DNA from: an uncultured Clostridia bacterium
Lineage (GTDB): Bacteria > Bacillota > Clostridia > Oscillospirales > Acutalibacteraceae
NCBI GenBank assembly: GCA_946491705.1
Contig: CAMLYM010000006.1
Location: 1-35,307 of the forward strand
Direction of reading: 5' to 3'
Length of the DNA stretch: 35,307 bases
Of this stretch, positions 16,509-24,843 are shown piece after piece (the stretch's first letter is position 1; each line of letters opens with the position of its first letter). The position numbers and the translations under genes are program-made. The notes under the pieces are model-generated. The model was not told the origin of the DNA and searched no databases. It saw nothing but the letters and a program-made list of their open reading frames with translations.

Positions 16509-16553
16509 AAAGGCCCCGGCCGGATTCTCAATTGGAACCGGTCGGGGCCTTTT
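16509..16553. terminator. Terminator of spoVAF overlapping the end of the XRE gene
   Basis: AAAGGCCCCGGCCGG (16509-16523) pairs with CCGGTCGGGGCCTTTT (16538-16553). The right arm covers the last codons of the convergent XRE gene that ends at 16528, so one hairpin serves both convergent genes. Confidence 0.8.
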
Positions 16554-16752
16554 CCTGTGCGAATTCAAATAAGTCGTTGGGCGTGCAGTCAAAAATCTGG
16601 CAAAGCGCTTCGATGTTCTCCCGGCTGATGGATCGGGTTTCGTTGTTGAGCAGCCGCTGGAAGCTCTGATAGCTCATGCCCAGCTGCTTATGCAGCCAGT
16701 AAGCGGACTTCCCTTTTTGTTTCAAAAGCGTATGGATGCGCACGGTTACCAT
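16528..16752 (-). CDS. Small XRE/Cro-C1-type HTH protein
   Basis: This 74-residue protein is essentially one HTH domain: IHTLLKQKGKSAYWLHKQ (6-23), recognition helix around MSYQSFQRLLNN, and the closing CQIFDCTPNDLFEF common to this class. It probably binds DNA as a dimer; the targets are unknown. The ATG at 16752 follows AAGGGGG by 7 bp. It is convergent with spoVAF. Upstream, between it and the end of mfd, lie three GTGAA-N5-TTCAC hairpins. Confidence 0.88.
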   Translation of the reverse strand: MVTVRIHTLLKQKGKSAYWLHKQLGMSYQSFQRLLNNETRSISRENIEALCQIFDCTPNDLFEFAQEKAPTGSN

Positions 16753-16850
16753 GTCAAATCCCCCTTTTCTTTATTGTACAGGGGAAAATAGCGGGCGTCC
16801 ATGAACTATAGTTGGTTTTGTATGTGCACAATAGCTGTAGTCGCGTATGG

Positions 16851-16987
16851 AAAGAGCCCTTGTGTGAATATTGTTCACACAAGGGCTCTTTCTGCGTATT
16901 GGGGAAAAACAAAGGAAGAGTGTGAAATACATTCACACTCTTCCTTTTGCCGTGGCGGTTCGCTTGTCATGTGAATATGATTCACAT
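16851..16987. repeat. Second cluster of three GTGAA-N5-TTCAC hairpins
   Basis: Cores lie at 16864-16878, 16922-16936 and 16971-16985. The first sits in a perfect 18-bp-arm inverted repeat (16851-16891, outer arm AAAGAGCCCTT). The second has 16-bp arms (16911-16947, outer arm AAAGGAAGA). The third has 7-bp arms (16969-16987). The outer arms differ in sequence but remain complementary, while the inner GTGAA/TTCAC is constant and identical to the array at 21-598. This is the only content of the 256-bp gap between the XRE gene and mfd. Confidence 0.92.
16904..16947 (-). terminator. Probable mfd terminator built on a GTGAA-N5-TTCAC hairpin
   Basis: On the minus strand the 16-bp stem ending in TCTTCCTTT is followed directly by GTTTTTCCCC, a good intrinsic terminator. 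It lies about 60 bp after the mfd stop codon at 17009. Its tip is the conserved dyad. Confidence 0.75.
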
Positions 16988-17008
16988 ACTTCCGTGCCGC
17001 CCGGCTGG

Positions 17009-20000
17009 TCACGTCAGCTTCTGGCCGAACACGTCCCCCAAACAGTCCAGAGGCGACTGGCCCTTTGCCATCTTCACCTGCAAATAGGGCTTCTGCCCGG
17101 CGTTGAGCATCACCCGGCCCTTGAGCCGGGCGGCGACGGCGGAGCCGGCCTGCAAATCCAGCTTTCGCATGTATAAAAGAAGGCTGTCCCCCTTCTGGGA
17201 AATCTCGTAGATGCCCTGGGCGGCGGCCAGGCTGCGGGCTAGCGCCACCGACACAAGCCCTTCCACCGCCGGGGGGATTTCCCCGAATCGGTCGATGAGC
17301 TCGTCGAACACGTCGGACGCGTCCTCCTGGGAGCGGATGTCCGCAATCCGGCGGTAGACGTACAGCCGCTGCTGGGAGCTTTGGATGTACCGCTCGGGGA
17401 TGTGGGCCTCCACCTGCAGGTCCACCAAACACTCGTCCTCCCGCTTCTCGGGGGCTTCGCCCTTCTCTTCCCGGACCGCTTCGTTTAAAAGCTTCAGATA
17501 CATGTCGTACCCCACCGCTTCCATGTGCCCGTGCTGCTCGGCGCCTAGGATGTTGCCCGCGCCCCGGATTTCCAGGTCCCGCATGGCGATCTTAAACCCG
17601 GCGCCGAACTCGGTGAATTCCCTTATGGCGTTTAAGCGCTTGGTGGCGATGTCGGTGAGCACCTTGCCGCGCACAAAGGTCAGGTACGCGAAGGCCCGGC
17701 GAGAGGAGCGGCCCACCCGGCCGCGCAGCTGGTGCAGCTGGGACAGGCCCATCCGGTCGGCGTTTTCGATGATCAGGGTGTTGGCGTTGGGCACGTCCAC
17801 GCCGGTCTCGATGATGGTGGTGCACACCAGCACGTCGATTTCGTTCTCCAGAAGCTGGCTCCACACCTCGCTTAATTGCTCCTCGGTCATTTTCCCGTGG
17901 GCGACGCCCACCCGTGCCTCCGGAATCCGCTGGGAGAGGCGTGCCGCCACCCCTTCGATGGACTCCACGTGGTTGTGCAGATAATACACCTGCCCGCCCC
18001 GGCGCAGCTCCCGGCGGATGGCGTCGTCGAGAACCCCGGTGTCGTGCTCGAGCACATAGGTCTGCACCGGGCGGCGGTCCTGGGGTGCTTCCTCGATGAC
18101 CGACATGTCCCGGATGCCGGACATAGCCATGTTCAGCGTCCTGGGGATAGGGGTGGCGGACAACGTCAGGCAGTCCACCCCGGAGAGGGCCTCCTTGAGC
18201 CGCTCTTTCTGGGCCACGCCGAAGCGCTGCTCTTCGTCCACGATTACCAGCCCCAGGCGTTTAAACTGCACGTCCTTGGAAATGAGCCGGTGGGTGCCCA
18301 CAATGATGTCGATTTCCCCCCGGCGCAGCTGGGCGATGATTTTCTCCTGCTGCTTGGGGGTGCGGTACCGGGAGAGGACCTCCGCCTTCACCGGGAACCC
18401 TTCAAAGCGGGAGAGGATGGTCTGGTAGTGCTGCCAGGCCAGGATGGTGGTGGGCACCAGGATGGCGCACTGCATCCCCCCGTCCACGCACTTAAAGGCG
18501 GCGCGCAGGGCCACTTCCGTCTTGCCGAAGCCCACGTCCCCGCACAAAAGCCGGTCCATGGGGACTTCCCGTTCCATATCTCCCTTTATTTCCTCGATGC
18601 AGCGCAGCTGGTCCTCCGTTTCCTCGTAGGCAAACCGGCGCTCGAAGTCGTTTTGCAGGTCGGTGTCCGGGTCGAAAGCGTGGCCCTTCACCTGCATCCG
18701 CTCGGAATAGAGCTTGATGAGCTCCTTGGCCATGTCCTTGACCGCCTTGCGCACCCGCGACCGGGTTTTCTGCCACTCCGCGCCCCCTAAGCGGTTGAGC
18801 TTGATGAGAGAATCCTCTTTTGGCCCGATGTACTTGGAGACCAGGTCCAATTGGGTCACCGGGACATAGAGGGTGTCCCCCTTGTCGTACCGGATTTTGA
18901 TATAGTCCTTCACAAGGCCCTGGATTTCCAGCTTGTGAATGCCTTCGTAGATGCCGATGCCGTGGGTGATATGTACCACATAGTCCCCAGGGGTCAGCTC
19001 CGCCACGCTCTGGATGGATTCGCCGCCCTTATGGCGGCGTTTGCGCGGCTTTGCGGCAGCGCCCACCCGGCCGTGGGTAATGATCGCGGCGCTGGAAACC
19101 TCCATGCCTGCCGACAGCCCGCCGGGCAGGACGGTGACCACCCCCGGCTGCAGCTCGTCGCAGTCGGGTACAAAGCGGGCGGCAAGCCCCCGGGAAACAA
19201 GGTCGTCCGCCAGGGTTTTGGCGGCACGCTCGGTCCCCGCCAGCACCGCCACCGCTTTTTTCTGATGCAGCAGGGGGTCCAGGTCTTCCAGCAAAATGTC
19301 CAGGCTGCCGCCCCACAGGGAAAGCTGCCTTGCCTGGATGGTGACCAGCTCGCCCAAGGGCATGTCGTAGGCTGTGCGGGCGAAGGCGTCTAGGAACAGA
19401 ACGCCCCGGTCCCGGTATTCGGTGGAAAGCTGCCCGGGGTCCATGGTGAATTCCGTGAGCCCGCGGCACAAAACCCCTTCTTCCAAGAGGCCCTTTACGT
19501 CCTCCTGCAGCTGCCATTGGGAGGTGCGCACCCGCTCTTTGACCTTGGCCGGGTCGGAGAGGCAAAAAAGCATCCCGTCCGCATAGTCGAACAGGGTGGC
19601 GGGCGTCTCCCATAAAAGGGGCAGGTAGGCGTCCATGGCGGAGAGCTCCACCCCGTCTTTGAGCTTCTGGGCGTCCGAGTCAAGCCGCCCACGAGCGGCG
19701 GCCGCCATCTTGCCGCGCAGGGAGCCGGCCAGCTTTTCCAGCTTTAGCGCCAGCGCCTTGGGGTTCTCCACCGGCGTCTCGGTGGCCGGGGTGATGAAGG
19801 CACAGGAGAGAATGTCTACCCGCCGCTGGGACTCGATGGAGAAGGAAGTGATGGTGTCGATCTCGTCCCCCCACAGCTCCAGGCGCACCGGCAAGGCCGC
19901 GCCGGACGGGAAAAAGTCGATGATCCCGCCCCGGATGGAGAACTGGCCCATGCCGTCAATCTGTTCATACCGGCGGTATCCCGCCGCCAGCAGCGCCTGG

Positions 20001-20452
20001 GCCGCCTCCTTGACGGGAAAGGCCATGCCGGGCGTGAGTTCCCTGGTACGGCGTACAAGCTCTTCGGGAGGCATGGTAAAGAGCATGGCCGCGTCCGGCG
20101 TGGTCAAAACCACGTCGTACCGCCCTTTCATCATTCCGCACAGCACCGACAGCCTCTGGTGCTCGAACTCCCGGGACACCCCTTCCACCGGGCGAAAAGC
20201 CAGGTCTCTGGCTGGGAAGACAGCGGCCTTCAGGCCCATGGCCGTCAGGTCCTCCAAAAAGCGGCTGCATTCCCCTTCGTCCCCGCAGAGAAGGAGGGCC
20301 GGGCGCTTTGCCCTGCGGCACAAAGCGAAGAGAAACGCCGCTTTATGAATGTGGGAAAGCCCCGTCACCGCCATGGGAGTGCGGGCGGCGGCGCACCGGG
20401 CGACCACGCCGAATTCCGGCAGGGATTCGAACACGTCTACAAGAAAATTCAT
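17009..20452 (-). CDS. mfd: Transcription-repair coupling factor Mfd
   Basis: This 1147-residue protein has the full Mfd layout. A UvrB-like N-terminal module (about 1-440) includes GGIIDFFP. The RNA polymerase interaction (CarD-like) domain follows at about 480-545 (DYVVHITHGIGIYEGI). The RecG-like translocase has Walker A GDVGFGKTE (638-646) and DEEQRFGV, and a C-terminal TRCF domain completes it. It removes RNA polymerase stalled at DNA lesions and recruits UvrA. The ATG at 20452 follows GGGAGG by 5 bp; nine upstream in-frame residues are excluded. It is the last gene of the glmU-prs-pth block, but a hairpin at 20496-20520 separates it from the preceding gene. Confidence 0.98.
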   Translation of the reverse strand: MNFLVDVFESLPEFGVVARCAAARTPMAVTGLSHIHKAAFLFALCRRAKRPALLLCGDEGECSRFLEDLTAMGLKAAVFPARDLAFRPVEGVSREFEHQRLSVLCGMMKGRYDVVLTTPDAAMLFTMPPEELVRRTRELTPGMAFPVKEAAQALLAAGYRRYEQIDGMGQFSIRGGIIDFFPSGAALPVRLELWGDEIDTITSFSIESQRRVDILSCAFITPATETPVENPKALALKLEKLAGSLRGKMAAAARGRLDSDAQKLKDGVELSAMDAYLPLLWETPATLFDYADGMLFCLSDPAKVKERVRTSQWQLQEDVKGLLEEGVLCRGLTEFTMDPGQLSTEYRDRGVLFLDAFARTAYDMPLGELVTIQARQLSLWGGSLDILLEDLDPLLHQKKAVAVLAGTERAAKTLADDLVSRGLAARFVPDCDELQPGVVTVLPGGLSAGMEVSSAAIITHGRVGAAAKPRKRRHKGGESIQSVAELTPGDYVVHITHGIGIYEGIHKLEIQGLVKDYIKIRYDKGDTLYVPVTQLDLVSKYIGPKEDSLIKLNRLGGAEWQKTRSRVRKAVKDMAKELIKLYSERMQVKGHAFDPDTDLQNDFERRFAYEETEDQLRCIEEIKGDMEREVPMDRLLCGDVGFGKTEVALRAAFKCVDGGMQCAILVPTTILAWQHYQTILSRFEGFPVKAEVLSRYRTPKQQEKIIAQLRRGEIDIIVGTHRLISKDVQFKRLGLVIVDEEQRFGVAQKERLKEALSGVDCLTLSATPIPRTLNMAMSGIRDMSVIEEAPQDRRPVQTYVLEHDTGVLDDAIRRELRRGGQVYYLHNHVESIEGVAARLSQRIPEARVGVAHGKMTEEQLSEVWSQLLENEIDVLVCTTIIETGVDVPNANTLIIENADRMGLSQLHQLRGRVGRSSRRAFAYLTFVRGKVLTDIATKRLNAIREFTEFGAGFKIAMRDLEIRGAGNILGAEQHGHMEAVGYDMYLKLLNEAVREEKGEAPEKREDECLVDLQVEAHIPERYIQSSQQRLYVYRRIADIRSQEDASDVFDELIDRFGEIPPAVEGLVSVALARSLAAAQGIYEISQKGDSLLLYMRKLDLQAGSAVAARLKGRVMLNAGQKPYLQVKMAKGQSPLDCLGDVFGQKLT

Positions 20453-20495
20453 GGAAACCTCCCAGTCAGTCAAAAACAAACGGTAAGGAAAAAGC

Positions 20496-20520
20496 GCCCG
20501 GCGACCATCCGTCGCCGGGC
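20496..20520. terminator. Bidirectional terminator between the AI-2E-type permease gene and mfd
   Basis: GCCCGGCGAC (20496-20505) and GTCGCCGGGC (20511-20520) form a perfect 10-bp stem. TTTTT follows on the plus strand, and GCTTTTTCC on the minus strand. Confidence 0.85.
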
Positions 20521-20548
20521 TTTTTGCAACGTATATGATTGAGTTTGA

Positions 20549-21709
20549 TTAATAATCGTTGGTATCGGTAGGCATTCCCTTTTTCTTAAGAAGGCGCTCC
20601 ACACCGGTACGCACCAGCGCGTAGATCACCGCCAAAGCCGGCACACCGATGATCATACCCACCACGCCCCACAGGCCGCCGCCGACCAAAATGGCCACGA
20701 TGACCCAGAAGCCGGACAGCCCCGTGGACTCGCCCAGAATCTTCGGCCCGATGAAGTTGCCGTCCGCCTGCTGCAAAAGGATAATAAACACGGTGAAGAT
20801 CAGCGCCTGCCAGGGGTCCACCAGCAAAATCAGCAGGATGCTGGGGATGGCGCCGATGAAGGGGCCGAACATGGGAATCATGTTAAACACCGTGATGATC
20901 ACGCTGATGAGCGGCGCGTAAGGCAGGCCGAACAGGGCCATAAAGAGAAAACAGATGGCGCCGATGATCATCGAATCGAGAATTTTGCCCGACAAAAAGC
21001 CGGTAAACACCTTGTTGGTCTGCCGGGTCAGCTCAATAATCCGGTCGGCAATGGTTTTCTTGGAGACGGCGTACAGAATCTTCTTGGTCTGCCGGGCAAA
21101 AAGGTCCTTCGATAATAGCATATAAATAGAGATAAAGATGCCGAAAAAGAGGTCCTTGATTCCCATGGCCACGCCGAAGGCCGCGTTGCCCAGAACAGGG
21201 ATGAAGCCCTTGAGCCAGTTGACCAGGTCGTTGATAATCTGGTCCCAGTATTCCTGGACCATATGCATTTGATCCTCGGAAATGTGGAAATCGTCCAGGA
21301 GCTTGAGCACCCATTTCTCAGCTGTATCATAGTAGCCGGGAATGTTGGCGGCCAGGTCGGAAAGACTGGTGACCAACTGCGGCACCAGCAGCGCCACTAC
21401 ACCCACCACCACGATCAGCAAAACCAGAAAAGCAACCGCAATGGCAAGGCCCCGGTTGATGCGGGGATGGGGCTTTTTCTTGTCCAGCGCCTTGGCGCTG
21501 ACCCGTTCGAAAAATTTGACCATCGGGTTTAAGATAAACGCCAGCACAAAGCCGTAGATCACCGGCGTCAGGATCCCCATGAAATTCCCCAGGTATCCCA
21601 GAAAGACCGGCATGTTGTCCAGCAATGAGGAGAACAGCGTATAGGCCACCAGCACGCCCAGGGCATACAGGCTGATGATGAAATAGCGGCCTTTGAAATT
21701 GAATTTCAT
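20549..21709 (-). CDS. AI-2E-family (PF01594-type) membrane permease
   Basis: This 386-residue protein has about eight hydrophobic segments. The family-typical blocks are present: an N-terminal pair of helices with NPMVKFFERVS, a long amphipathic middle region (about 120-200) and the C-terminal FGLPYAPLISVIITVFNMIPMFG stretch with PWQALIFTVFIILLQQADGN and GPKILG. Family members have been linked to small-solute or Na+/H+ transport; the AI-2 export label is not supported for most. The ATG at 21709 overlaps the PAP2 stop codon (ATGA), with GGAGGG 5 bp upstream, so the two are translationally coupled. Confidence 0.92.
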   Translation of the reverse strand: MKFNFKGRYFIISLYALGVLVAYTLFSSLLDNMPVFLGYLGNFMGILTPVIYGFVLAFILNPMVKFFERVSAKALDKKKPHPRINRGLAIAVAFLVLLIVVVGVVALLVPQLVTSLSDLAANIPGYYDTAEKWVLKLLDDFHISEDQMHMVQEYWDQIINDLVNWLKGFIPVLGNAAFGVAMGIKDLFFGIFISIYMLLSKDLFARQTKKILYAVSKKTIADRIIELTRQTNKVFTGFLSGKILDSMIIGAICFLFMALFGLPYAPLISVIITVFNMIPMFGPFIGAIPSILLILLVDPWQALIFTVFIILLQQADGNFIGPKILGESTGLSGFWVIVAILVGGGLWGVVGMIIGVPALAVIYALVRTGVERLLKKKGMPTDTNDY

Positions 21710-22383
21710 CGGGACCCTCCTTTTTTCTCTTCCAAGGTGTGCCGGACCTGCTCGGCAAGAAAAATGTAGAACGCGAGCCACGCCCCACCCAGGGAAAAGC
21801 CCGCGAGCACGTCGCTGGAATAGTGGACGCCCAGGTACACCCGGCTGATTCCCACACAGGGAATGACCAGGAAAAGCAAAAGCATCAGCGGATATTTGTA
21901 CCGGCCCCGGCAGTACCGGGCCACCAGATAGATCAAAAAGCCGTAGAAACTGATGGCCACAAAGGAATGGCCGCTTGGGAAGCTGAAGCCGCCCACGTCC
22001 ACCAGTTGATTGATGTCGGGACGGGGCCGGTCGAACACGCTTTTGGCAAAGGTGTTGATGACGCTGGAAAGCAACAGGTTCACAGGAATGGCCAGCGCCG
22101 GGTAAAGTTTATGGCGAAAGAGGAAAAAGGCAAGCAGCAGAATAGAAATACCGATGAGAAATGCGGGAGAGCAAAGATTTGTCAGGAAAATAAAGGATCG
22201 GGTGGTCTGCGGCGTAATCATGGAAGAGAGGAAATGATAGATTGCGCTGTCAAACCCGGCGGTCCGGTCGTTAACGATGAGGACCGCCAGCACGGCGAAC
22301 ACCGCGAGTGGGAGCCCCATTCCCAGTAGCACCCGGTATTTCTGAAAGAACAGACGCACGCCGCGGGTTTTGCCCCCCGTCAT
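21706..22383 (-). CDS. PAP2-superfamily phosphatase, membrane-bound
   Basis: This 225-residue protein has about five or six hydrophobic segments and the three-part PAP2 signature: KSVFDRPRP, FSFPSGHSF and SRVYLGVHYSSD. The two histidines and conserved arginines are intact, so it should be an active lipid phosphatase, for example on undecaprenyl pyrophosphate or phosphatidylglycerol phosphate; the substrate cannot be told from sequence. The start ATG overlaps the pth stop by 4 bp, and its stop overlaps the next start the same way. Confidence 0.92.
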   Translation of the reverse strand: MTGGKTRGVRLFFQKYRVLLGMGLPLAVFAVLAVLIVNDRTAGFDSAIYHFLSSMITPQTTRSFIFLTNLCSPAFLIGISILLLAFFLFRHKLYPALAIPVNLLLSSVINTFAKSVFDRPRPDINQLVDVGGFSFPSGHSFVAISFYGFLIYLVARYCRGRYKYPLMLLLFLVIPCVGISRVYLGVHYSSDVLAGFSLGGAWLAFYIFLAEQVRHTLEEKKGGSR

Positions 22384-23021
22384 TTCGCATCCTCCCTGCC
22401 AGCGCCGGCCACAAAGCCGTTGCAGCGGTTCATGGCTTCGTCGGTCTTGCCCTGCACTAAGAGCTCAGCCGCGTCACAGGCGGCGTCAAGCGCTTTGGAC
22501 AGGGCCTCCCCCTCCTCCTTGGTGAAACTGGAGAGCACCCAGTCAGCCAGGTCGTACTCGGGCCGGGGCTTTGCCCCTACGCCGATCTTCACCCTGGGAA
22601 ACTGGTCCGAGCCCAGCAGGTAAAGGATGCTTTTGATGCCGTTGTGCCCCCCGTCCGACCCTTTACGCCGCACCCGCAGCCGCCCGGGAGGAAGGGAGAT
22701 GTCGTCAAACAGCACCACCACCCGCTGAGGCGGGATCTTATAAAAGGCTGCCGCGTCCCGCACCGCCTCGCCGGAAAGGTTCATAAAGGTCTGTGGCTTC
22801 ATCAGCAGGCAGCGCACGCCGGCAATCTGCGCGTCGGCGCACACCGCTTTGAACTTGATCCGGTCGATCTTAGCGTGATGGCGTTCGGCCAGCCGGTCCA
22901 CAGCCAGAAAACCCGCGTTGTGGCGGGTGGTCTCATATTTGCGGCCGGGGTTTCCCAGCCCGACGATCAGATATTCGATGGGACCGGCAGGCTGTACCGG
23001 CCGGCAAAAGGGGTGAAACAT
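22380..23021 (-). CDS. pth: Peptidyl-tRNA hydrolase
   Basis: This 213-residue enzyme frees tRNA from stalled peptidyl-tRNA. YLIVGLGNPGRKYETTRHNAGF (split as YLIVGLGNPG and the catalytic-His region TTRHNAGF, His34) is diagnostic, followed by MKPQTFMNLSG, DDISLPPGRLR and KGSDGGHNGIKS. The protein starts about 15 residues before the usual N-terminus. The ATG at 23021 lies 10 bp after AAAGGAG; an ATG at 23030 lies only 2 bp after it and is less likely. The pth position between prs and mfd matches B. subtilis spoVC. Confidence 0.96.
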   Translation of the reverse strand: MFHPFCRPVQPAGPIEYLIVGLGNPGRKYETTRHNAGFLAVDRLAERHHAKIDRIKFKAVCADAQIAGVRCLLMKPQTFMNLSGEAVRDAAAFYKIPPQRVVVLFDDISLPPGRLRVRRKGSDGGHNGIKSILYLLGSDQFPRVKIGVGAKPRPEYDLADWVLSSFTKEEGEALSKALDAACDAAELLVQGKTDEAMNRCNGFVAGAGREDAK

Positions 23022-23084
23022 TCGATCCATAACTCCTTTGCTGCCCTAGGCGGATACCATTAGGGTTGGATTTCGGGAGAGACT

Positions 23085-23750
23085 CTATGCAAGCGGCTGG
23101 TGGTCAAAGGAAAATTCCATGGCCGCCAGGAAGGCCCGGGCGATGGCCATGTGGCCGATGTGGTTGGGATGAACCCGGTCCCAGGCAATATTGGAGGAAT
23201 GCATGTGGCAAAGAAGCCGGTCGAGCGCTTCTTGGGTGTCTACAAACACGGAGCCCGTTTGTTCGGCGACCCGCTTTACAATCGCCCCGTATTCGTCCAT
23301 CCTTGCACGCATGGGGTCTTTTTTGTTGGGTTCCATATAATGGGGCGTCATAAGTACGATCCCCTTGACCTGGGGCTTTGCCTTGGCCGCCAGCTCACGC
23401 AGGGTGGCTTCGTACACGTCGGGCAGCACCCAAAGCTCGGGAGAAGCGGGAGAATCGAACTGCCGCCACACGTCGTTGACCCCCACCATGATGGAAAGCC
23501 AGTCCGGTTTGAGGGCCAGCGCGTCCGATTCGAAGCGGGCTTTCAGGTCCAAAGAGGTGTTGCCGTTTACCCCCATGTTCACCACCCGGATGTTACGCTC
23601 CGGATACACGCTCTGCATAAGGCCCGCCACGTCTCGCACGTAGCCTTGGCCATAGGGATGGTCCAGCCCCTCCCCCACCGGGCGCACCCGGCCACAGTCG
23701 GTCACCGAGTCCCCAATGAAGACGATCTTTTCGTTCGTTCCGATGCGCAT
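23085..23750 (-). CDS. SGNH/GDSL-family hydrolase
   Basis: This 221-residue hydrolase has the family blocks in order: GDSVTD (block I, nucleophile Ser), VNMGVNGNTS (block II, Gly), GVNDVW (block III, Asn) and DRVHPNHIGH (block V, Asp and His). It has no signal peptide, so it is likely a cytoplasmic esterase or deacetylase; the substrate is unknown. The ATG at 23750 follows AAAGGAG by 7 bp. It occupies the position between prs and pth where B. subtilis has ctc. Confidence 0.92.
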   Translation of the reverse strand: MRIGTNEKIVFIGDSVTDCGRVRPVGEGLDHPYGQGYVRDVAGLMQSVYPERNIRVVNMGVNGNTSLDLKARFESDALALKPDWLSIMVGVNDVWRQFDSPASPELWVLPDVYEATLRELAAKAKPQVKGIVLMTPHYMEPNKKDPMRARMDEYGAIVKRVAEQTGSVFVDTQEALDRLLCHMHSSNIAWDRVHPNHIGHMAIARAFLAAMEFSFDHQPLA

Positions 23751-23793
23751 ACAAACGCTCCTTTGCTTGATGTATGTGGATAGCCGCCGCCGG

Positions 23794-24753
23794 TTACAGG
23801 AACATGGGGGAAACCGGCGTATCCGTATAAATGCGCCAGATGGCTTCCGCAAACACGTCCGCCACCGACAGCACCTTGATTTTCTCGCTTTGGTGCTCGG
23901 GAGGCAGGGGGATGGTGTCGAGCAAAATGATTTCCTTGATCGGGGAGGCCTCGATGCGCTCCATCGCCTTGCCGGAGAGCACTCCGTGGGTGGCGCAGGC
24001 GTAGACTTCCTTGGCCCCGCCCCGCTCGATGACCGCCTTGGCCCCGTTGCACAGGGTGCCGGCGGTGTCGATCATGTCGTCCACTAAGATGACTCGTTTC
24101 CCTTTGACGTCGCCGATGATGTTCATCACTTCACTGACGTTTGCCTGCTGGCGGCGCTTGTCGATGATGGCGATGGGAATGCCGCAGCGCTCGGCGAAAT
24201 TGCGCGCCCGGGTGACCGAGCCGAAGTCGGGAGACACGGCCACCACATCCGAGCCGTCGGCAATAAAGTCCCCGGTAAAGTGAGGCGCTAAAATCGGGAC
24301 CCCCAGCAGATGGTCCACGGGGATGTTGAAAAAGCCCTGGATCTGGGGGGCGTGCAGGTCCATGGTCAGGACCCGGTTGGCGCCCGCGGCGGTAATCAGG
24401 TCGGCCACCAGCTTTGCGGAAATGGGATCGTGGGCCTTGGCCTTGCGGTCCTGCCTTGCGTAGCCGAAATAGGGGATGACCGCCGTAATCCGTGCGGCGG
24501 AGGCGCGCTTGACCGCGTCAATCATAATGAGCAGCTCCATTAAGTGCTCGTTGACCGGGGCGCAGGTGGACTGGACCAAAAAGACCTCCGAGCCGCGTAC
24601 CGATTCCTGGAACGAAACTGAGATTTCCCCGTCGCTGAAGGTGGATACCACGCATTTGCCCAGCGGCACCCCTAAGTGCCTGGCGATCTGTTTGGCCATG
24701 TCCGGGCAGGAATTGCCCGCGAAGATTTTAACGTCCTTGCCGTGTATGCTCAT
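23794..24753 (-). CDS. prs: Ribose-phosphate pyrophosphokinase
   Basis: This 319-residue enzyme makes PRPP from ribose 5-phosphate and ATP for nucleotide, His and Trp synthesis. DLHAPQIQGFF, YFGYARQDRK and the PRPP-binding loop RVILVDDMIDTAGTLC are all present, and the length is normal. The ATG at 24753 follows AAGGGGG by 7 bp; the longer frame upstream is not family-like. It lies 90 bp after glmU with an attenuator-like hairpin between them. Confidence 0.97.
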   Translation of the reverse strand: MSIHGKDVKIFAGNSCPDMAKQIARHLGVPLGKCVVSTFSDGEISVSFQESVRGSEVFLVQSTCAPVNEHLMELLIMIDAVKRASAARITAVIPYFGYARQDRKAKAHDPISAKLVADLITAAGANRVLTMDLHAPQIQGFFNIPVDHLLGVPILAPHFTGDFIADGSDVVAVSPDFGSVTRARNFAERCGIPIAIIDKRRQQANVSEVMNIIGDVKGKRVILVDDMIDTAGTLCNGAKAVIERGGAKEVYACATHGVLSGKAMERIEASPIKEIILLDTIPLPPEHQSEKIKVLSVADVFAEAIWRIYTDTPVSPMFL

Positions 24754-24812
24754 GAAGCGTCCCCCTTGCTGTATTCCCGCCGCGTGGGCGGCTCTCGTCA
24801 AACGCAGGAAAA

Positions 24813-24833
24813 GGGCAGACAAACCGCCTGCCC
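24813..24833 (-). terminator. Attenuator-like hairpin between glmU and prs
   Basis: On the minus strand GGGCAGGC and GTCTGCCC form an 8-bp stem with one G-T pair and a five-base loop, followed by TTTTCC. It starts 11 bp after the glmU stop and may reduce read-through into prs. Confidence 0.6.
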
Positions 24834-24843
24834 AACCTTGCGT

